From positions 1-64,000 of the forward strand of contig CALRTB020000008.1 in the NCBI GenBank assembly GCA_943371005.1: DNA of 64,000 nt. The letters run 5' to 3'. The notes below the pieces were generated by a model that searched no databases, was not told the origin of the DNA, and was given only the letters and a program-made list of their open reading frames with translations. The position numbers and the translations under genes were made by a program. Source of the stretch: MRBY01 sp943371005 (GTDB taxonomy: Bacteria > Cyanobacteriota > Cyanobacteriia > Cyanobacteriales > MRBY01). Below are positions 34,866 to 43,771 of the stretch, piece after piece (position 1 is the first letter of the stretch; the number at the start of each line of letters is the position of its first letter).

Positions 34866-35099
34866 ATGCCCTTTGATATTCCCTTTGAGACCCTCCTTGT
34901 TGCCACCCTCTATCTCAGCCTCAGCGTGACCTATCTGCTCGTTTTACCCGCTGGCCTTTACTTTTATCTCAATAACCGCTGGTATGTCGCTAGTTCCATC
35001 GAGCGACTCGTCATGTATTTCTTCGTTTTCTTCCTGTTCCCTGGGATGCTCCTCCTAAGCCCTTTCCTGAATTTCCGTCCCCGCCGTCGCGAAGTCTAA
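34866..35099 (+). CDS. ndhL: NAD(P)H-quinone oxidoreductase subunit L
   Basis: The protein has 77 residues with two membrane helices (about 10-30 and 47-66) joined by LYFYLNNRWYVASSIER. The end LLSPFLNFRPRRRE is typical of NdhL. It is a membrane subunit of the photosynthetic NDH-1 complex for cyclic electron flow, respiration and, historically, inorganic carbon uptake (ictA). It stands first in the cluster ndhL-DUF3007-trpA, an order common in cyanobacteria. Confidence 0.92.
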   Translation: MPFDIPFETLLVATLYLSLSVTYLLVLPAGLYFYLNNRWYVASSIERLVMYFFVFFLFPGMLLLSPFLNFRPRRREV

Positions 35100-35150
35100 G
35101 GCTTTGCTGAGTGAATTTTCCCATCCTTGCCAACTTCTCCCCCTAAAACC

Positions 35151-35471
35151 ATGCGACGCATTGATATCCTGGCCATCAGTTTCGGTATTTTCATCGTGGG
35201 TGGACTGCTCTATGGCGGCCTCAAAGTTGCAGGCCTCGAAAGTTTAGATGCGGGGATCTGGTCTCAAGCGTTGCTGGTGATTGTGGTTTTTGTCTGGGTG
35301 GGAACCTATCTGTTTCGGGTAGGGACTCGCAATATGACTTTTCATCAACAGCGGCGAGATTATGAAGAAGCAGCCCTACAACGGCGCTTAGATGAGATGA
35401 GTCCAGAAGAATTAGCCCAACTCCAGGCAGAACTTGAGGCCACGGAGGATCAAACTTCACCAAAAAAGTAA
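35151..35471 (+). CDS. DUF3007 membrane protein
   Basis: The protein has 106 residues with two membrane helices (about 4-24 and 36-55) and then a charged helical tail with NMTFHQQRRDYEEAALQRRLDEM (shown by position about 65-87) ending in acidic repeats. It belongs to DUF3007, found in cyanobacteria and chloroplasts beside ndhL. The ATG at 35151 is preferred over a longer frame. The function is unknown; neighbour conservation suggests a link to NDH-1 or thylakoids. Confidence 0.8.
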   Translation: MRRIDILAISFGIFIVGGLLYGGLKVAGLESLDAGIWSQALLVIVVFVWVGTYLFRVGTRNMTFHQQRRDYEEAALQRRLDEMSPEELAQLQAELEATEDQTSPKK

Positions 35472-35541
35472 CGGCAATCTTTACCGAAGGGGGAGTTGGG
35501 GACGTACAATAACCCCTTGTGTGTTTTTATCGAACAAAATC

Positions 35542-36336
35542 ATGACCTCTGTTGCTGAACGTTTCCGATCCCTCAAGCAGGCGGGCCAATGTGCGCTGAT
35601 TCCCTTCATTACAGCGGGTGACCCAGATTTGGAAACGACGGAGCAGGCCCTCAGAGTTTTAGATGCAGCTGGGGCCGATTTTATTGAGCTCGGCGTCCCC
35701 TACTCTGATCCCCTCGCCGATGGGCCAACCATTCAAGCGGCGGCAACCAGAGCATTAAGTCGGGGCGTTACCCTTGAGCAAGTTTTAGCCATTGTGCAAC
35801 GAGTCCATGGGCAGTTAACGGCGCCGATTATTTTATTTACTTACTACAATCCGATTTTTTATCGGGGTATTGATGCTTTTATGGCCCAGGTGGCAGCGGC
35901 AGGAGTCAAGGGTTTGGTGATCCCGGATCTCCCCCTAGAAGAATCCCAGATGGTACTGGATGCCGCAACGAACCATAGTCTTGATTTGATTTTATTGGTA
36001 GCGCCAACCAGTCCAACGGAACGGATCGAGGCGATCGCCAAAGCGTCCCAGGGTTTCATTTACCTCGTGAGTGTGACGGGGGTGACAGGGGCAAGAACCT
36101 CTGTGGCCAGCCGTGTGGGGGAATTGTTGCCTAAGTTACGGCAAGTGACAGACAAGCCCATTGGGGTTGGTTTCGGGGTTTCGGATCCGGCCCAGGCGAA
36201 ACAGCTAAAGGACTGGGGCGCCGATGGCGTGATCATCGGTAGTGCGGTGGTAAAACGCCTTGCAACGGGAACGCCCGCCGAAGGTTTAGCGGCAGTAAAA
36301 GAATTTTGTGAGTCCCTCAAGGGGGCGATCGCCTAA
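35542..36336 (+). CDS. trpA: Tryptophan synthase alpha chain
   Basis: The protein has 264 residues. Catalytic Glu and Asp lie in DFIELGVPYSDPLADGPTIQ (Glu about 49, Asp about 60). VPDLPLEES, LLVAPTSPTERI and GFGVSDPAQAKQL are family motifs. It cleaves indole-3-glycerol phosphate to indole, passed to TrpB, which is not in the window. A TACAAT (35505-35510) could be an internal promoter. The ATG at 35542 is used; the frame upstream belongs to the DUF3007 tail in another phase. Confidence 0.97.
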   Translation: MTSVAERFRSLKQAGQCALIPFITAGDPDLETTEQALRVLDAAGADFIELGVPYSDPLADGPTIQAAATRALSRGVTLEQVLAIVQRVHGQLTAPIILFTYYNPIFYRGIDAFMAQVAAAGVKGLVIPDLPLEESQMVLDAATNHSLDLILLVAPTSPTERIEAIAKASQGFIYLVSVTGVTGARTSVASRVGELLPKLRQVTDKPIGVGFGVSDPAQAKQLKDWGADGVIIGSAVVKRLATGTPAEGLAAVKEFCESLKGAIA

Positions 36337-36359
36337 CGATTGGTAGATGGAAAATTAGG

Positions 36360-39005
36360 TCATTGGGGGTCAGTGACGTCTAAGGCTCCCCGAATGATGA
36401 CGACTGTGCGGTTTGTCCCCTTGGCGATCGCCTCAGGAATATTCCCATGGAGTGCCTTTTGGAATAAACTTTCCCGACTTGCCCCCAGAATCACTAGGTC
36501 ATAGGTTTCTTCTTTGATCAAGCGAATCAAACTGTCAGCAATGTGGGACGAGCGAATGGGTAGAGGAATAATGGGAATTTCGACCAGGGGATTTAAGGCT
36601 CGCTTGGCTTGAATGAGCAGCGGAAAATGTTGGGGGCGTTGTTGGGGTTGATAGACCTGACAGAGGCAAATTTGGGATGGCAGAGAATAGCGCACCACCT
36701 CTGGGGACAGGTGCAACAGTGCCGGGATGAATTCCTGGGCGCGTTCGGCGTTGGGGCCGCCGGCAATGGGAACGAGGGCACGGATCTTTCCTGGTTGGGG
36801 CCTAAACTGGAGGGGATGGGCATGGCTCGTTTTCACCAGAATCACATCGCAGGGCACTTTTTTCACGAGATATTCCATCACACTACCGAACAGTTGTCCC
36901 CCTGGATGGCGATCGCCTTGCCAACCCAGGATTAACCCCTGATCTTTGCTCGAAATTTCTTGGAGGATTGCCCCGGCCACATCGTAGGCGAGGATTACTT
37001 GGGTGTGGATCGAAATTCCCAATGTCTCCCCGAGGCGTTCAAGTTTTTCCATCAAATGCCGTTCTGGATAGGTGTTCATGTGGGCATCGGTGAGGGGATA
37101 GGTTGTTGCCACCTGCACCACATTGAGGCAATAGACCATGGCATTTTTTTCCTTGGCGATGGCCGCCGCGAAGGTGATGAGGGCCTCGGCAGTATTAGGG
37201 TTGGCGATCGCCACCCAGAGTTTGCGCTTGTAATTGTCACTGGTGTGGGTTTGATAAACACAATAGGACGGCGTTCGCTGTACCGCATGGTGGCTTTTCC
37301 CAAGGAGCTCCTGGGCTTCGGCCCGAATAATATCCGAACGGGTAATAATGCCCTGGAGCTGATCGTTATCGACCACGGGCAGGCGGGAAATTTGGTAGCG
37401 ATTGAGCAGGTACAACACATCACTGAGGGAGGCCTGGGGGGATACCGTAATCACCTTGCGCTGCATCACCTGGGCCACCGTTAAATTCTTTCCCTGGGCC
37501 GCCATTTGGGCTAGATCCCCCTGGGTGACAATGCCGACGAGCTTGCCCTGCTTTAAAACCGGAAAACCCCGGTGTGGTGATTCGGACAGGATGGGGACTA
37601 AATCTTTTAAATTGAGGTGGCTTTCGAGGGTTTCCACCTCCGGTTGCATGACTTGGGCGGCGGTGAGATCCGTTAACACCTGGGGATTTTTTTCCTCCTC
37701 TAGGTGAATGCCACTGGCTTCCAGGAGATATTCGTAGATCGAACCTTTAAAAATGCTTTCGGCCACGATGAGCGCCGTCACTGAAGCCAGCATCAAGGGG
37801 AGGACTAAATTAAAATCCGTGGTCAACTCAAAGACAATCACAATCGCGGTTACCGGCACCCGCGCTACCCCTGTAAAGAAGGCCCCCATCCCGGCTAAAG
37901 CATAGGTATATTGAGTTGCTTCGGGCACAAAGATTTCCGCACAGGTGCCCACCAAATAACCGAGGGCTGTGCCTAAAACAAGGGTCGGCGCAAACAGCCC
38001 CCCCGGCGCCCCGGAGCCATAGGCAATCAGACTTAGGAAAAAATGGGCGACAAAGGCGATCGCAATTACCTGCCAGCCCGCATCCCCTGTAAGCAAAAAA
38101 TCCCGTAGCCCGGCATTGTCCCGGAAAAAAGGCGGCAAAAACGCGACCACAGTACCAGAAATCGCTCCGGCGATCGCCATCCGTACTCCCAAGCTCAAGC
38201 GGAGACGACGATTAAACCCCAAAACCGTCAAGATACCGCGATTAAATAAGGCCCCTAAAACCCCGGCCAAGCCCCCCAACAGCAAATACCAAGGAATTTC
38301 TGCCAGATAAAAATTACTTTGATTCGCCGCATTGAGCAGCTCTGCGGGCAGATTCAGATCCGAGGTACCAAACCAGCGAGAGACCACCGATCCCGTAAAA
38401 GAAGCGACAATCGCCGTTTCTAAAGTCAGCCCTGACATATCCCGCATCAGTTCTTCAACCACGAACAGCACCCCGGCAATGGGGGTATTAAATCCCGCCG
38501 CTAAACCCGCCGCTGCCCCGGCCGCAATCATTTGACGTCGGTGGTTTGGGGTTGTCGGCAGCCATTGACTGAGTTGGGCCGCGAGGGCTGCACCGATATG
38601 AACACTAGGGCCGCGTCGTCCGAGGGTTAGTCCGCCACCCAGAACTAAGATCGTGCCAATGGATTTAGCCAAGGCCACCTTCCAATTCAGCGGCAGGGGA
38701 AATTGGGCCAGGACAACCTTGACCTGGGGAACGCCGCCCCCTTTGGCTTCTGGGGCAAAGGTCTCTAGAAGATAGCCCGCCAACCAACCGCAAACCACCC
38801 CAAATAGAGGCAGGATTAACCAGGCGCCATATTGACGACTCAGGATGACCCGATATCCCCCCACGAAACCAATGCCTTGTTTGAGGAAAAGGGCCGCCAA
38901 GCCGGAGATGACGCCAATGAGACAGGCTTCGATTAATAAATAGTTGTTGTTTAAGCTGTGCTGGCCTAAGGATCGAAAAATCCACCAATTACGCACAGAA
39001 GCCAT
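36360..39005 (-). CDS. ClC-type chloride channel with CBS pair and Usp domains
   Basis: The protein has 881 residues. The ClC core (about 20-430) shows KGGGVPQVK (about 88-96, the GSGIP-equivalent), GRRGPSVH (129-136) and GSGAPGGLFAPTLVLG (about 335). Two CBS domains follow (about 450-565; LVGIVTQGDLAQM, LQGIITRSDIIRA) and two UspA-like domains (about 590-730 and 740-875; DLVILGAS). The motif that normally reads GREGP has Arg131 (codon 38613-38615) in place of the gating/proton Glu, so a passive channel is more likely than a Cl-/H+ exchanger. CBS and Usp domains suggest nucleotide regulation. It is convergent with trpA. Confidence 0.9.
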   Translation of the reverse strand: MASVRNWWIFRSLGQHSLNNNYLLIEACLIGVISGLAALFLKQGIGFVGGYRVILSRQYGAWLILPLFGVVCGWLAGYLLETFAPEAKGGGVPQVKVVLAQFPLPLNWKVALAKSIGTILVLGGGLTLGRRGPSVHIGAALAAQLSQWLPTTPNHRRQMIAAGAAAGLAAGFNTPIAGVLFVVEELMRDMSGLTLETAIVASFTGSVVSRWFGTSDLNLPAELLNAANQSNFYLAEIPWYLLLGGLAGVLGALFNRGILTVLGFNRRLRLSLGVRMAIAGAISGTVVAFLPPFFRDNAGLRDFLLTGDAGWQVIAIAFVAHFFLSLIAYGSGAPGGLFAPTLVLGTALGYLVGTCAEIFVPEATQYTYALAGMGAFFTGVARVPVTAIVIVFELTTDFNLVLPLMLASVTALIVAESIFKGSIYEYLLEASGIHLEEEKNPQVLTDLTAAQVMQPEVETLESHLNLKDLVPILSESPHRGFPVLKQGKLVGIVTQGDLAQMAAQGKNLTVAQVMQRKVITVSPQASLSDVLYLLNRYQISRLPVVDNDQLQGIITRSDIIRAEAQELLGKSHHAVQRTPSYCVYQTHTSDNYKRKLWVAIANPNTAEALITFAAAIAKEKNAMVYCLNVVQVATTYPLTDAHMNTYPERHLMEKLERLGETLGISIHTQVILAYDVAGAILQEISSKDQGLILGWQGDRHPGGQLFGSVMEYLVKKVPCDVILVKTSHAHPLQFRPQPGKIRALVPIAGGPNAERAQEFIPALLHLSPEVVRYSLPSQICLCQVYQPQQRPQHFPLLIQAKRALNPLVEIPIIPLPIRSSHIADSLIRLIKEETYDLVILGASRESLFQKALHGNIPEAIAKGTNRTVVIIRGALDVTDPQ

Positions 39006-39134
39006 GGCGATCGCCCGTAAGATGCTTCAAAAGATTCAGAAACGCTGGTTTCAGCTTTCCTTTAGCAGATTAGCACGATCTTTCCATGGGCCTTTCAGGA
39101 AAATTTTTGACAAATTTCATCCCGATCATTGGCA

Positions 39135-39162
39135 CAAAAAAACCCGACCTTAGCAGATCAGG
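39135..39162 (-). terminator. Terminator of the VKOR-Trx gene
   Basis: On the minus strand, CCTGATC (39156-39162) pairs with GGTCGGG (39143-39149) with G-U pairs and is followed by seven T. It lies 48 bp past the stop. Confidence 0.75.
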
Positions 39163-39209
39163 TGATGTATTGCAGTCAGGTGCAAGCTGATTGAGAATCT
39201 CCCCACTCC

Positions 39210-40199
39210 CTAACGGGGCAAGGCATATTTGAAATCAGTGGAACCCTGGTAACCAGAAAGTTCGGCCAGTCGTTGCAGTGATTGGGTACCGGAATAGCGT
39301 TCTCCGTTAATGTCCCAAGTGGGAAATCCTTCTAGGCCAGCGGCAGCACAAACATCAGGTTGGCCATTTGCGCCTTCGGGGGCACATTCAATATAGGGCA
39401 CTTTCGCAAAGGCTTCCTTCCCAAATAACTGTTTTTGGTCGTAGCAGTGGGGACACCAATAAGCACCATATTCTTTCGCCCCAATTTCTGTGAGATGTTC
39501 GGCCAGGGCTATTTCTGCGGGGCCGGAGGTGGTGGTGATTTCCCAGCCTGTGGGCGGTTCAGGGGCGCGGTTCGGGACTTGGGTAATAATTTCTTGGCCC
39601 TGATCATTGAGCACAGGGACGCTGCCTTGGATATTGCGTTCGATGCTGTTGTATAAACCGAGGGTCCCAAGGGCGGTAATGATCGCCACCACAAAAATCG
39701 TCAGGAACACTTCACCCCAATCGTCCCAAAAGCGACCAAAGAGGGTTAAGAGTAAAAAACTCGCGGCAAAGGTGGCCGAGGTAATGCAGTAGAGACAAAC
39801 GCCGCCAATTTTCGCAAAGAGAATGTACATCAGGTAGGCGCTGAACAGACTCATGGCAGTGGCGCCAATGAGCAGAAAGAGCCATGTCCAATCTTCGTAT
39901 TTGTTCCGCAGTTTTTTGTTATCTTCGGGATTAATCGCCAGGGGTACTAGGGAAAAACCGGCCATGGCGAGATAGGCGATCGCCCCAAACAGTGACAAGG
40001 GCAAGCCAAAGACAAAGGCGTAGGGACTAGAGAGCACATCACTACAGCTCGCTGCTGCTTCTGTACCACAGGCCACCTCTGCCCCGAAAAGTTTGGAGAT
40101 CGTCAGGTAACTGGTGAGCAAAAAGCCAATGATGGCGATCGCCCCAATAATAGGGCGGGACCACTGATGGATCCAGGGTTGAGAACGTCGGCGTACCAT
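39210..40199 (-). CDS. VKOR-thioredoxin fusion (disulfide-forming quinone reductase)
   Basis: The protein has 329 residues. The VKOR domain has four to five membrane helices with loop cysteines C44 and C52 (SCSDVLSSPYAFVFG) and the active CxxC C135-C138 in GGVCLYC. A periplasmic/lumenal thioredoxin-like domain (about 225-325) has C249-C252 in YWCPHC. It makes disulfide bonds in exported and lumenal proteins and passes electrons to quinone. This fusion is typical of cyanobacteria. The SCSDV motif corresponds to the usual C-x-x-V-L-S-S segment. Confidence 0.92.
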   Translation of the reverse strand: MVRRRSQPWIHQWSRPIIGAIAIIGFLLTSYLTISKLFGAEVACGTEAAASCSDVLSSPYAFVFGLPLSLFGAIAYLAMAGFSLVPLAINPEDNKKLRNKYEDWTWLFLLIGATAMSLFSAYLMYILFAKIGGVCLYCITSATFAASFLLLTLFGRFWDDWGEVFLTIFVVAIITALGTLGLYNSIERNIQGSVPVLNDQGQEIITQVPNRAPEPPTGWEITTTSGPAEIALAEHLTEIGAKEYGAYWCPHCYDQKQLFGKEAFAKVPYIECAPEGANGQPDVCAAAGLEGFPTWDINGERYSGTQSLQRLAELSGYQGSTDFKYALPR

Positions 40200-40239
40200 A
40201 GCGCGTCAAAAAAATTCCAAGCAATAAATTGTCTACATC

Positions 40240-40752
40240 TTAAACCTGCGGGGCGGCGGGTTGCAGTTGGCTGACTAAATGGCGCAGTTCCGGCAAAATG
40301 AGTTGTTCCATGGCTAATCGCACCGCCCCAGTCGATCCGGGTAAGGAAAATAAAATCATCCCCCGATAGGCGCCTGCCACCGCCCGGGAGGCGATCGCCC
40401 TAGAGCCAATCTCCTCGTAACTCAAGGCCCGGAAAATTTCCCCAAACCCCGGCAAGGTTTTTTCTAAATGTTTGGCCAGCATATCGTAGGTGTTGTCCCG
40501 GTGGGCGATGCCGGTGCCACCACTGAAAATTAATGCTTCTAAATTCGCGTGGGCGAGGTGCTCTAAACGGTGGGCGATCGCCTCTGGATCATCTTTGATT
40601 ACCTCATAATCCCCGATTTCATGGCCTGCGGCGGTGAGTAATGCTTGAATTAACTGGCCGCTTTTGTCTGTTTCTGGCGATCGCGTATCGCTGACAGTGA
40701 TCACCCCACAACGGACAACACGCGCAGCAGGATCAGGATGAGGTTGCAGCAT
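40240..40752 (-). CDS. moaB: Molybdenum cofactor protein MoaB/MogA family
   Basis: The protein has 170 residues. Motifs TVSDTRSPETDKSG (about 20-33) and FSGGTGIAHRDNTYD (about 75-90) bind molybdopterin, and GSRAIASRAVAGAYRG and LFSLPGSTGA complete the family pattern. It adenylylates molybdopterin before metal insertion (MoaB/MogA activity). The ATG at 40752 is preferred over an upstream TTG. It is divergent from the flavin reductase gene across 60 bp. Confidence 0.9.
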   Translation of the reverse strand: MLQPHPDPAARVVRCGVITVSDTRSPETDKSGQLIQALLTAAGHEIGDYEVIKDDPEAIAHRLEHLAHANLEALIFSGGTGIAHRDNTYDMLAKHLEKTLPGFGEIFRALSYEEIGSRAIASRAVAGAYRGMILFSLPGSTGAVRLAMEQLILPELRHLVSQLQPAAPQV

Positions 40753-40812
40753 GATCAGCAAAGATGATTAACAATGGTTGTGACAACAAACCCCTACAGG
40801 AGAAGTTAAAAA

Positions 40813-41295
40813 ATGCTAGACGAACAGGCCAAAAAAACAATGCTCCTCCACATTCCCCACGCATTATATATCTGCGGTGTGCGGGATGGTGACGAGATGA
40901 ATGGCTTTACCGCCAGTTGGGTGATGCAAGGTTCCTTTAAGCCCCCCCTCGTGGTCAATTGTGTCCGCTCCGATTCTGGTTCCCACGCCATGCTCAAAAA
41001 AACCGGCGTCTTTTCCCTGAGTTTTCTTGACGACTCCCAAAAAGATATGGCCGCCAATTTCTTCAAACCCAAACGTCGGGTTGGCAACAAATTTGAAGAT
41101 GTGGAATTTTACGAAGGGGCCGAAACTGGCTGCCCAGTGATCAAAGACTCCCTTGGCTATGTGGAATGTAAAGTGGTGGGAGCCGTTGAACAGGGCGATC
41201 ACACCGTCTTTGTGGGAGAAGTAATTGGCGCTGGGGTACACCGGGAAGGCAAAATCCTCGACCTAGCCAGCACAGGCTGGAGTTACGGCGGTTAA
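40813..41295 (+). CDS. Flavin reductase-like FMN-binding protein
   Basis: The protein has 160 residues with an FMN-binding split-barrel (Flavin_Reduct) fold: ALYICGVRDGDEMNGFTASWVMQ opening (about 15-37), FSLSFLDDSQKDMAANF, and GDHTVFVGEVIGAGV (about 130-144). The same domain ends cyanobacterial diflavin flavoproteins; here it stands alone. It may supply reduced flavin, but a partner is not visible. It is the first of two plus-strand genes with the MIF-like protein. Confidence 0.83.
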   Translation: MLDEQAKKTMLLHIPHALYICGVRDGDEMNGFTASWVMQGSFKPPLVVNCVRSDSGSHAMLKKTGVFSLSFLDDSQKDMAANFFKPKRRVGNKFEDVEFYEGAETGCPVIKDSLGYVECKVVGAVEQGDHTVFVGEVIGAGVHREGKILDLASTGWSYGG

Positions 41296-41359
41296 AACAA
41301 GCTCCATTTTGCCGCCAACCAACCGATACTTTTTAACGAAATTTTCCTGATTTAAAACG

Positions 41360-41710
41360 ATGCCTCTGATTAAAGTTCAAACGTCTTTACCGCCTGCTTC
41401 CCAAGGGGATGTAGAAGCCCTCTTGCTCAATTTGTCCCGCAAGCTCGCGACACACCTCGGTAAACCAGAATCCTATGTGATGACTGCTTTTGAGGCCGGT
41501 ATTCCCATGACCTTTGGCGGGTCGATTGATCCGGCTTGCTATGTGGAGATCAAAAGTGTGGGTACCATGGGCGATCGCACCCGCACCATGAGTGAAGACT
41601 TCTGCAATGAAATTCACCAGAGTCTCGGTGTTGCCAAAAATCGCATTTACATTGAATTTGCCGATGCCAAGGGCAGTATGTGGGGCTGGAATGGTTCTAC
41701 TTTCGGTTAA
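41360..41710 (+). CDS. MIF-like phenylpyruvate tautomerase
   Basis: The protein has 116 residues. After Met removal the N-terminal Pro (MPLIKVQTSLP) is the catalytic base of the tautomerase superfamily. SRKLATHLGKPESYVM, AYVEIKSVG-like strands and NRIYIEFADAKGSMWGWNGSTFG are MIF hallmarks. It should form trimers with tautomerase activity; the native role in cyanobacteria is unknown. A good terminator follows at 41779. Confidence 0.9.
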   Translation: MPLIKVQTSLPPASQGDVEALLLNLSRKLATHLGKPESYVMTAFEAGIPMTFGGSIDPACYVEIKSVGTMGDRTRTMSEDFCNEIHQSLGVAKNRIYIEFADAKGSMWGWNGSTFG

Positions 41711-42112
41711 CCGCAGACGATAATCAAAGCGATTCAATTGAGTTTGGGGTGGTCAAAATAAACTCCGACTAACCTGAGAAAGCTGCCGCACTTATCAATT
41801 TGGGGCAGCTTTTTTGGCGATAAAGCTCAAAATCTTTAGGCGATCGCCAAGGGCCAATTACGCAATTTACAGTAGGTTAAAAATGTCTGCTATAGGACAG
41901 TTTGCGGATGTCAGCGGCATTAAGAAGGAATTTCCTGGGTAGTTGTTTCACAAAACAATTTAAAAGTCCAAATATCTGCGCCAAAATGCGGAAAAAGTAC
42001 GCTTTGACGCCCAAATTCAAGCTTTATTTTTGCTGAGATAGTACAACGATCAATGTTTAGTTCTGATCGCTATTTTTTGGCAGGACTATCTAAATTTCAC
42101 TCAGGAGTTCCG
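41711..42112. other. 402-bp spacer between the MIF-like and CHRD genes
   Basis: It holds the terminator at 41779-41815, a HIP1 site and the promoter region of the CHRD gene. A 19-codon frame near 41883 is not credible. The AT-rich right part has no -10/-35 pair I would defend. No RNA gene is recognised. Confidence 0.4.
41779..41815 (+). terminator. Rho-independent terminator after the MIF-like gene
   Basis: AAAGCTGCC (41779-41788 region) pairs with GGGCAGCTT and runs into TTTTTT. It ends the flavin reductase / MIF unit. Confidence 0.82.
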
Positions 42113-42649
42113 ATGAAAAGTCAGACAAAACGCCTAAAACGCGCTTGTAGCTACCTTGCCCTCACCCTTGGTGCAATGTTTCCCTCGGTTGCCCTAGCGG
42201 GTCATACCAATACGATTTTGCACACAATGATGGATGGTAGCGCTGAGGTGCCAGAAGACGGCAATATGGAGCTACTTGTTGGTGATGCCAATGGTGAAGG
42301 CCATGCCTACGTTTTTGGTATTGATAATGATCCAACAACGCTTTGTTATTCGATGACAGTCACTGGTATCCAACTCGTCCCCGTCGGCTCTGGGATGGCG
42401 GCCCATATCCATGAGGGCGCAATGGACGAAAATGGCCCAGTGGTCGCAGTTTTAGCCGGGCCAGAGGATGGCAATGCCGCAGACTGTCTTACGGAAGGGG
42501 AAGAAGGGAAATTTCCCACGGGCGAAACTGGAATTGTGCAGCGTATTTTAGAGAATCCCAGTGATTTTTATATCAATGTCCATAACCCGCAGTTCCCCGG
42601 CGGCGCTATTCGGGGTCAACTCAGCTCTATTCATTCCCATTCTCACTAG
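42113..42649 (+). CDS. Exported CHRD-domain protein
   Basis: The protein has 178 residues with a signal peptide ending at VALAG. The CHRD domain (about 45-170) shows the usual SAEVPEDGN, AAHIHEGAMDENGPVVAVL and INVHNPQFPGGAIRGQL elements. CHRD is a beta-rich extracellular domain first seen in chordin; its bacterial role is unknown. The His-rich end (SSIHSHSH) could bind metal. CAGGAG sits nine bases before the ATG at 42113, which decides the start. Confidence 0.85.
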   Translation: MKSQTKRLKRACSYLALTLGAMFPSVALAGHTNTILHTMMDGSAEVPEDGNMELLVGDANGEGHAYVFGIDNDPTTLCYSMTVTGIQLVPVGSGMAAHIHEGAMDENGPVVAVLAGPEDGNAADCLTEGEEGKFPTGETGIVQRILENPSDFYINVHNPQFPGGAIRGQLSSIHSHSH

Positions 42650-42709
42650 GGATAGAATTTGAAGTTCACAACTTTCACAATACTTTGCGCTGAATTTTTG
42701 GGGCGATCG

Positions 42710-42765
42710 CCCGCAGCTTTTTTGTGTTTCCAAAAGGAATCTCATTAAGACTGCGGGTTTTTTTG
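42710..42765 (+). terminator. Likely terminator of the CHRD gene
   Basis: CCCGCAG (42710-42716) pairs with CTGCGGG (42751-42757), followed by seven T. The 34-nt loop is long but contains an inner TTCC/GGAA hairpin. Confidence 0.5.
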
Positions 42766-42789
42766 ATTTCTAGAAGCGTGGAGCAAACT

Positions 42790-43149
42790 CTACTGAAGGT
42801 AAGCACCCTGGCTATCGGGGTGATCCATTTGGGGTAAGCCCATACTGAAATTCATCACCCGGGAGTCGAGGTTATAGCGGAGTTCGCCTTTTTGGAGTAG
42901 GTCGCGAATAAAAACTTCTAGATCGGAGCCGATCCGCCGCAGGTTATATTCCGTTAAATCTTCGCCACTGTTATTTTCCACGAGGGCATCAAACTGGCGA
43001 TAGACTTTCTGGAGGCTTTCTTCGGGCCAAACGAATTCGTTATCTGGATCGACATCCAAGGTGAGCACGGTTTCACTGGGGATTAATTCATTTTTCTGAA
43101 TTTCGGCAGTGTAGATGCGGACGTGGCGGGTCGTGGATTTCAGCAGCAT
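42790..43149 (-). CDS. ndhM: NAD(P)H-quinone oxidoreductase subunit M
   Basis: The protein has 119 residues, a soluble stromal/cytoplasmic subunit specific to photosynthetic NDH-1. The opening LLKSTTRHVRIYTAEI, the middle LTLDVDPDNEFVWPEE and the end GELRYNLDSRVMNFSMGLP are those of NdhM. It helps assemble the peripheral arm. It lies far from ndhL, as is normal. It is convergent with the CHRD gene. Confidence 0.93.
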   Translation of the reverse strand: MLLKSTTRHVRIYTAEIQKNELIPSETVLTLDVDPDNEFVWPEESLQKVYRQFDALVENNSGEDLTEYNLRRIGSDLEVFIRDLLQKGELRYNLDSRVMNFSMGLPQMDHPDSQGAYLQ

Positions 43150-43264
43150 AGGACTTAACAGATAAGATGAGAATTATTCTGCAACAATTGCTATTGTGAC
43201 ATTTCCCCAGTGTACAGATAAAGTTTTTCTTGGTGTGGCGACAGACGATACGACAGAGTTCTCA

Positions 43265-43705
43265 ATGGTCCCAAAAGCGAAGATCCAGTGGAAATGCCTG
43301 GGGCAACTCGTGATTTTTGGTGTAATGCTGCTCAATCTCTGGGGTTGTACGGCGACAGCGGCCCCCCGGGAATTTGCCCCGGACGGTGAAGTGATCCAAC
43401 GGGCGATCGCCACCAAACTCCAAAGCCATTACCAGCAACTGAGTCAGACTATTAACGCACCACCGCCCAACTTGGAACTAAAAAATATCCAGGTGAAAAA
43501 GCTCGATTCCTTTTTTCTCCAAGCGCTCCCGGTTTACCATCTCCAGGGCACCTATGATGTGGTGTTGAATTTTCCCTCCCAGCGCACAGAAAACCGTCGC
43601 CGCAATCCCTTTGAGGTTTATCTCCAACGGCAACCCGAAGGAAAAACTTGGCGATCGCTCGAAAAAAATCCCCAGGGTTGGCGATCGCAACAACTCCCGC
43701 GATAA
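43265..43705 (+). CDS. Hypothetical lipoprotein
   Basis: The protein has 146 residues. A lipoprotein signal ends LLNLWGC (about residue 27). The rest is a soluble alpha/beta domain with LQALPVYHLQGTYDVVLNF near the middle and ends WRSQQLPR. I do not recognise the family; similar short cyanobacterial lipoproteins are of unknown role. The ATG at 43265 is chosen because it begins the basic n-region; the frame is open back to 43196. It lies upstream of the RDD gene on the same strand. Confidence 0.65.
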   Translation: MVPKAKIQWKCLGQLVIFGVMLLNLWGCTATAAPREFAPDGEVIQRAIATKLQSHYQQLSQTINAPPPNLELKNIQVKKLDSFFLQALPVYHLQGTYDVVLNFPSQRTENRRRNPFEVYLQRQPEGKTWRSLEKNPQGWRSQQLPR

Positions 43706-43771
43706 CCCTCATCCTCGTTTCCCTGACCCTCTACAATAAAAGCAATCCGTCTCTGCCCGATTTCCCCGCCT

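Noticed and set aside
36960..37484. 174-codon plus-strand frame opposite the ClC gene
   Set aside because: Shadow of the CBS/Usp coding region; no start signals and no family match.
39006..39209. Fluoride (crcB) riboswitch near the ClC gene
   Set aside because: The motif is not seen, and this ClC subfamily is not the fluoride type; the structure found is the VKOR gene terminator.
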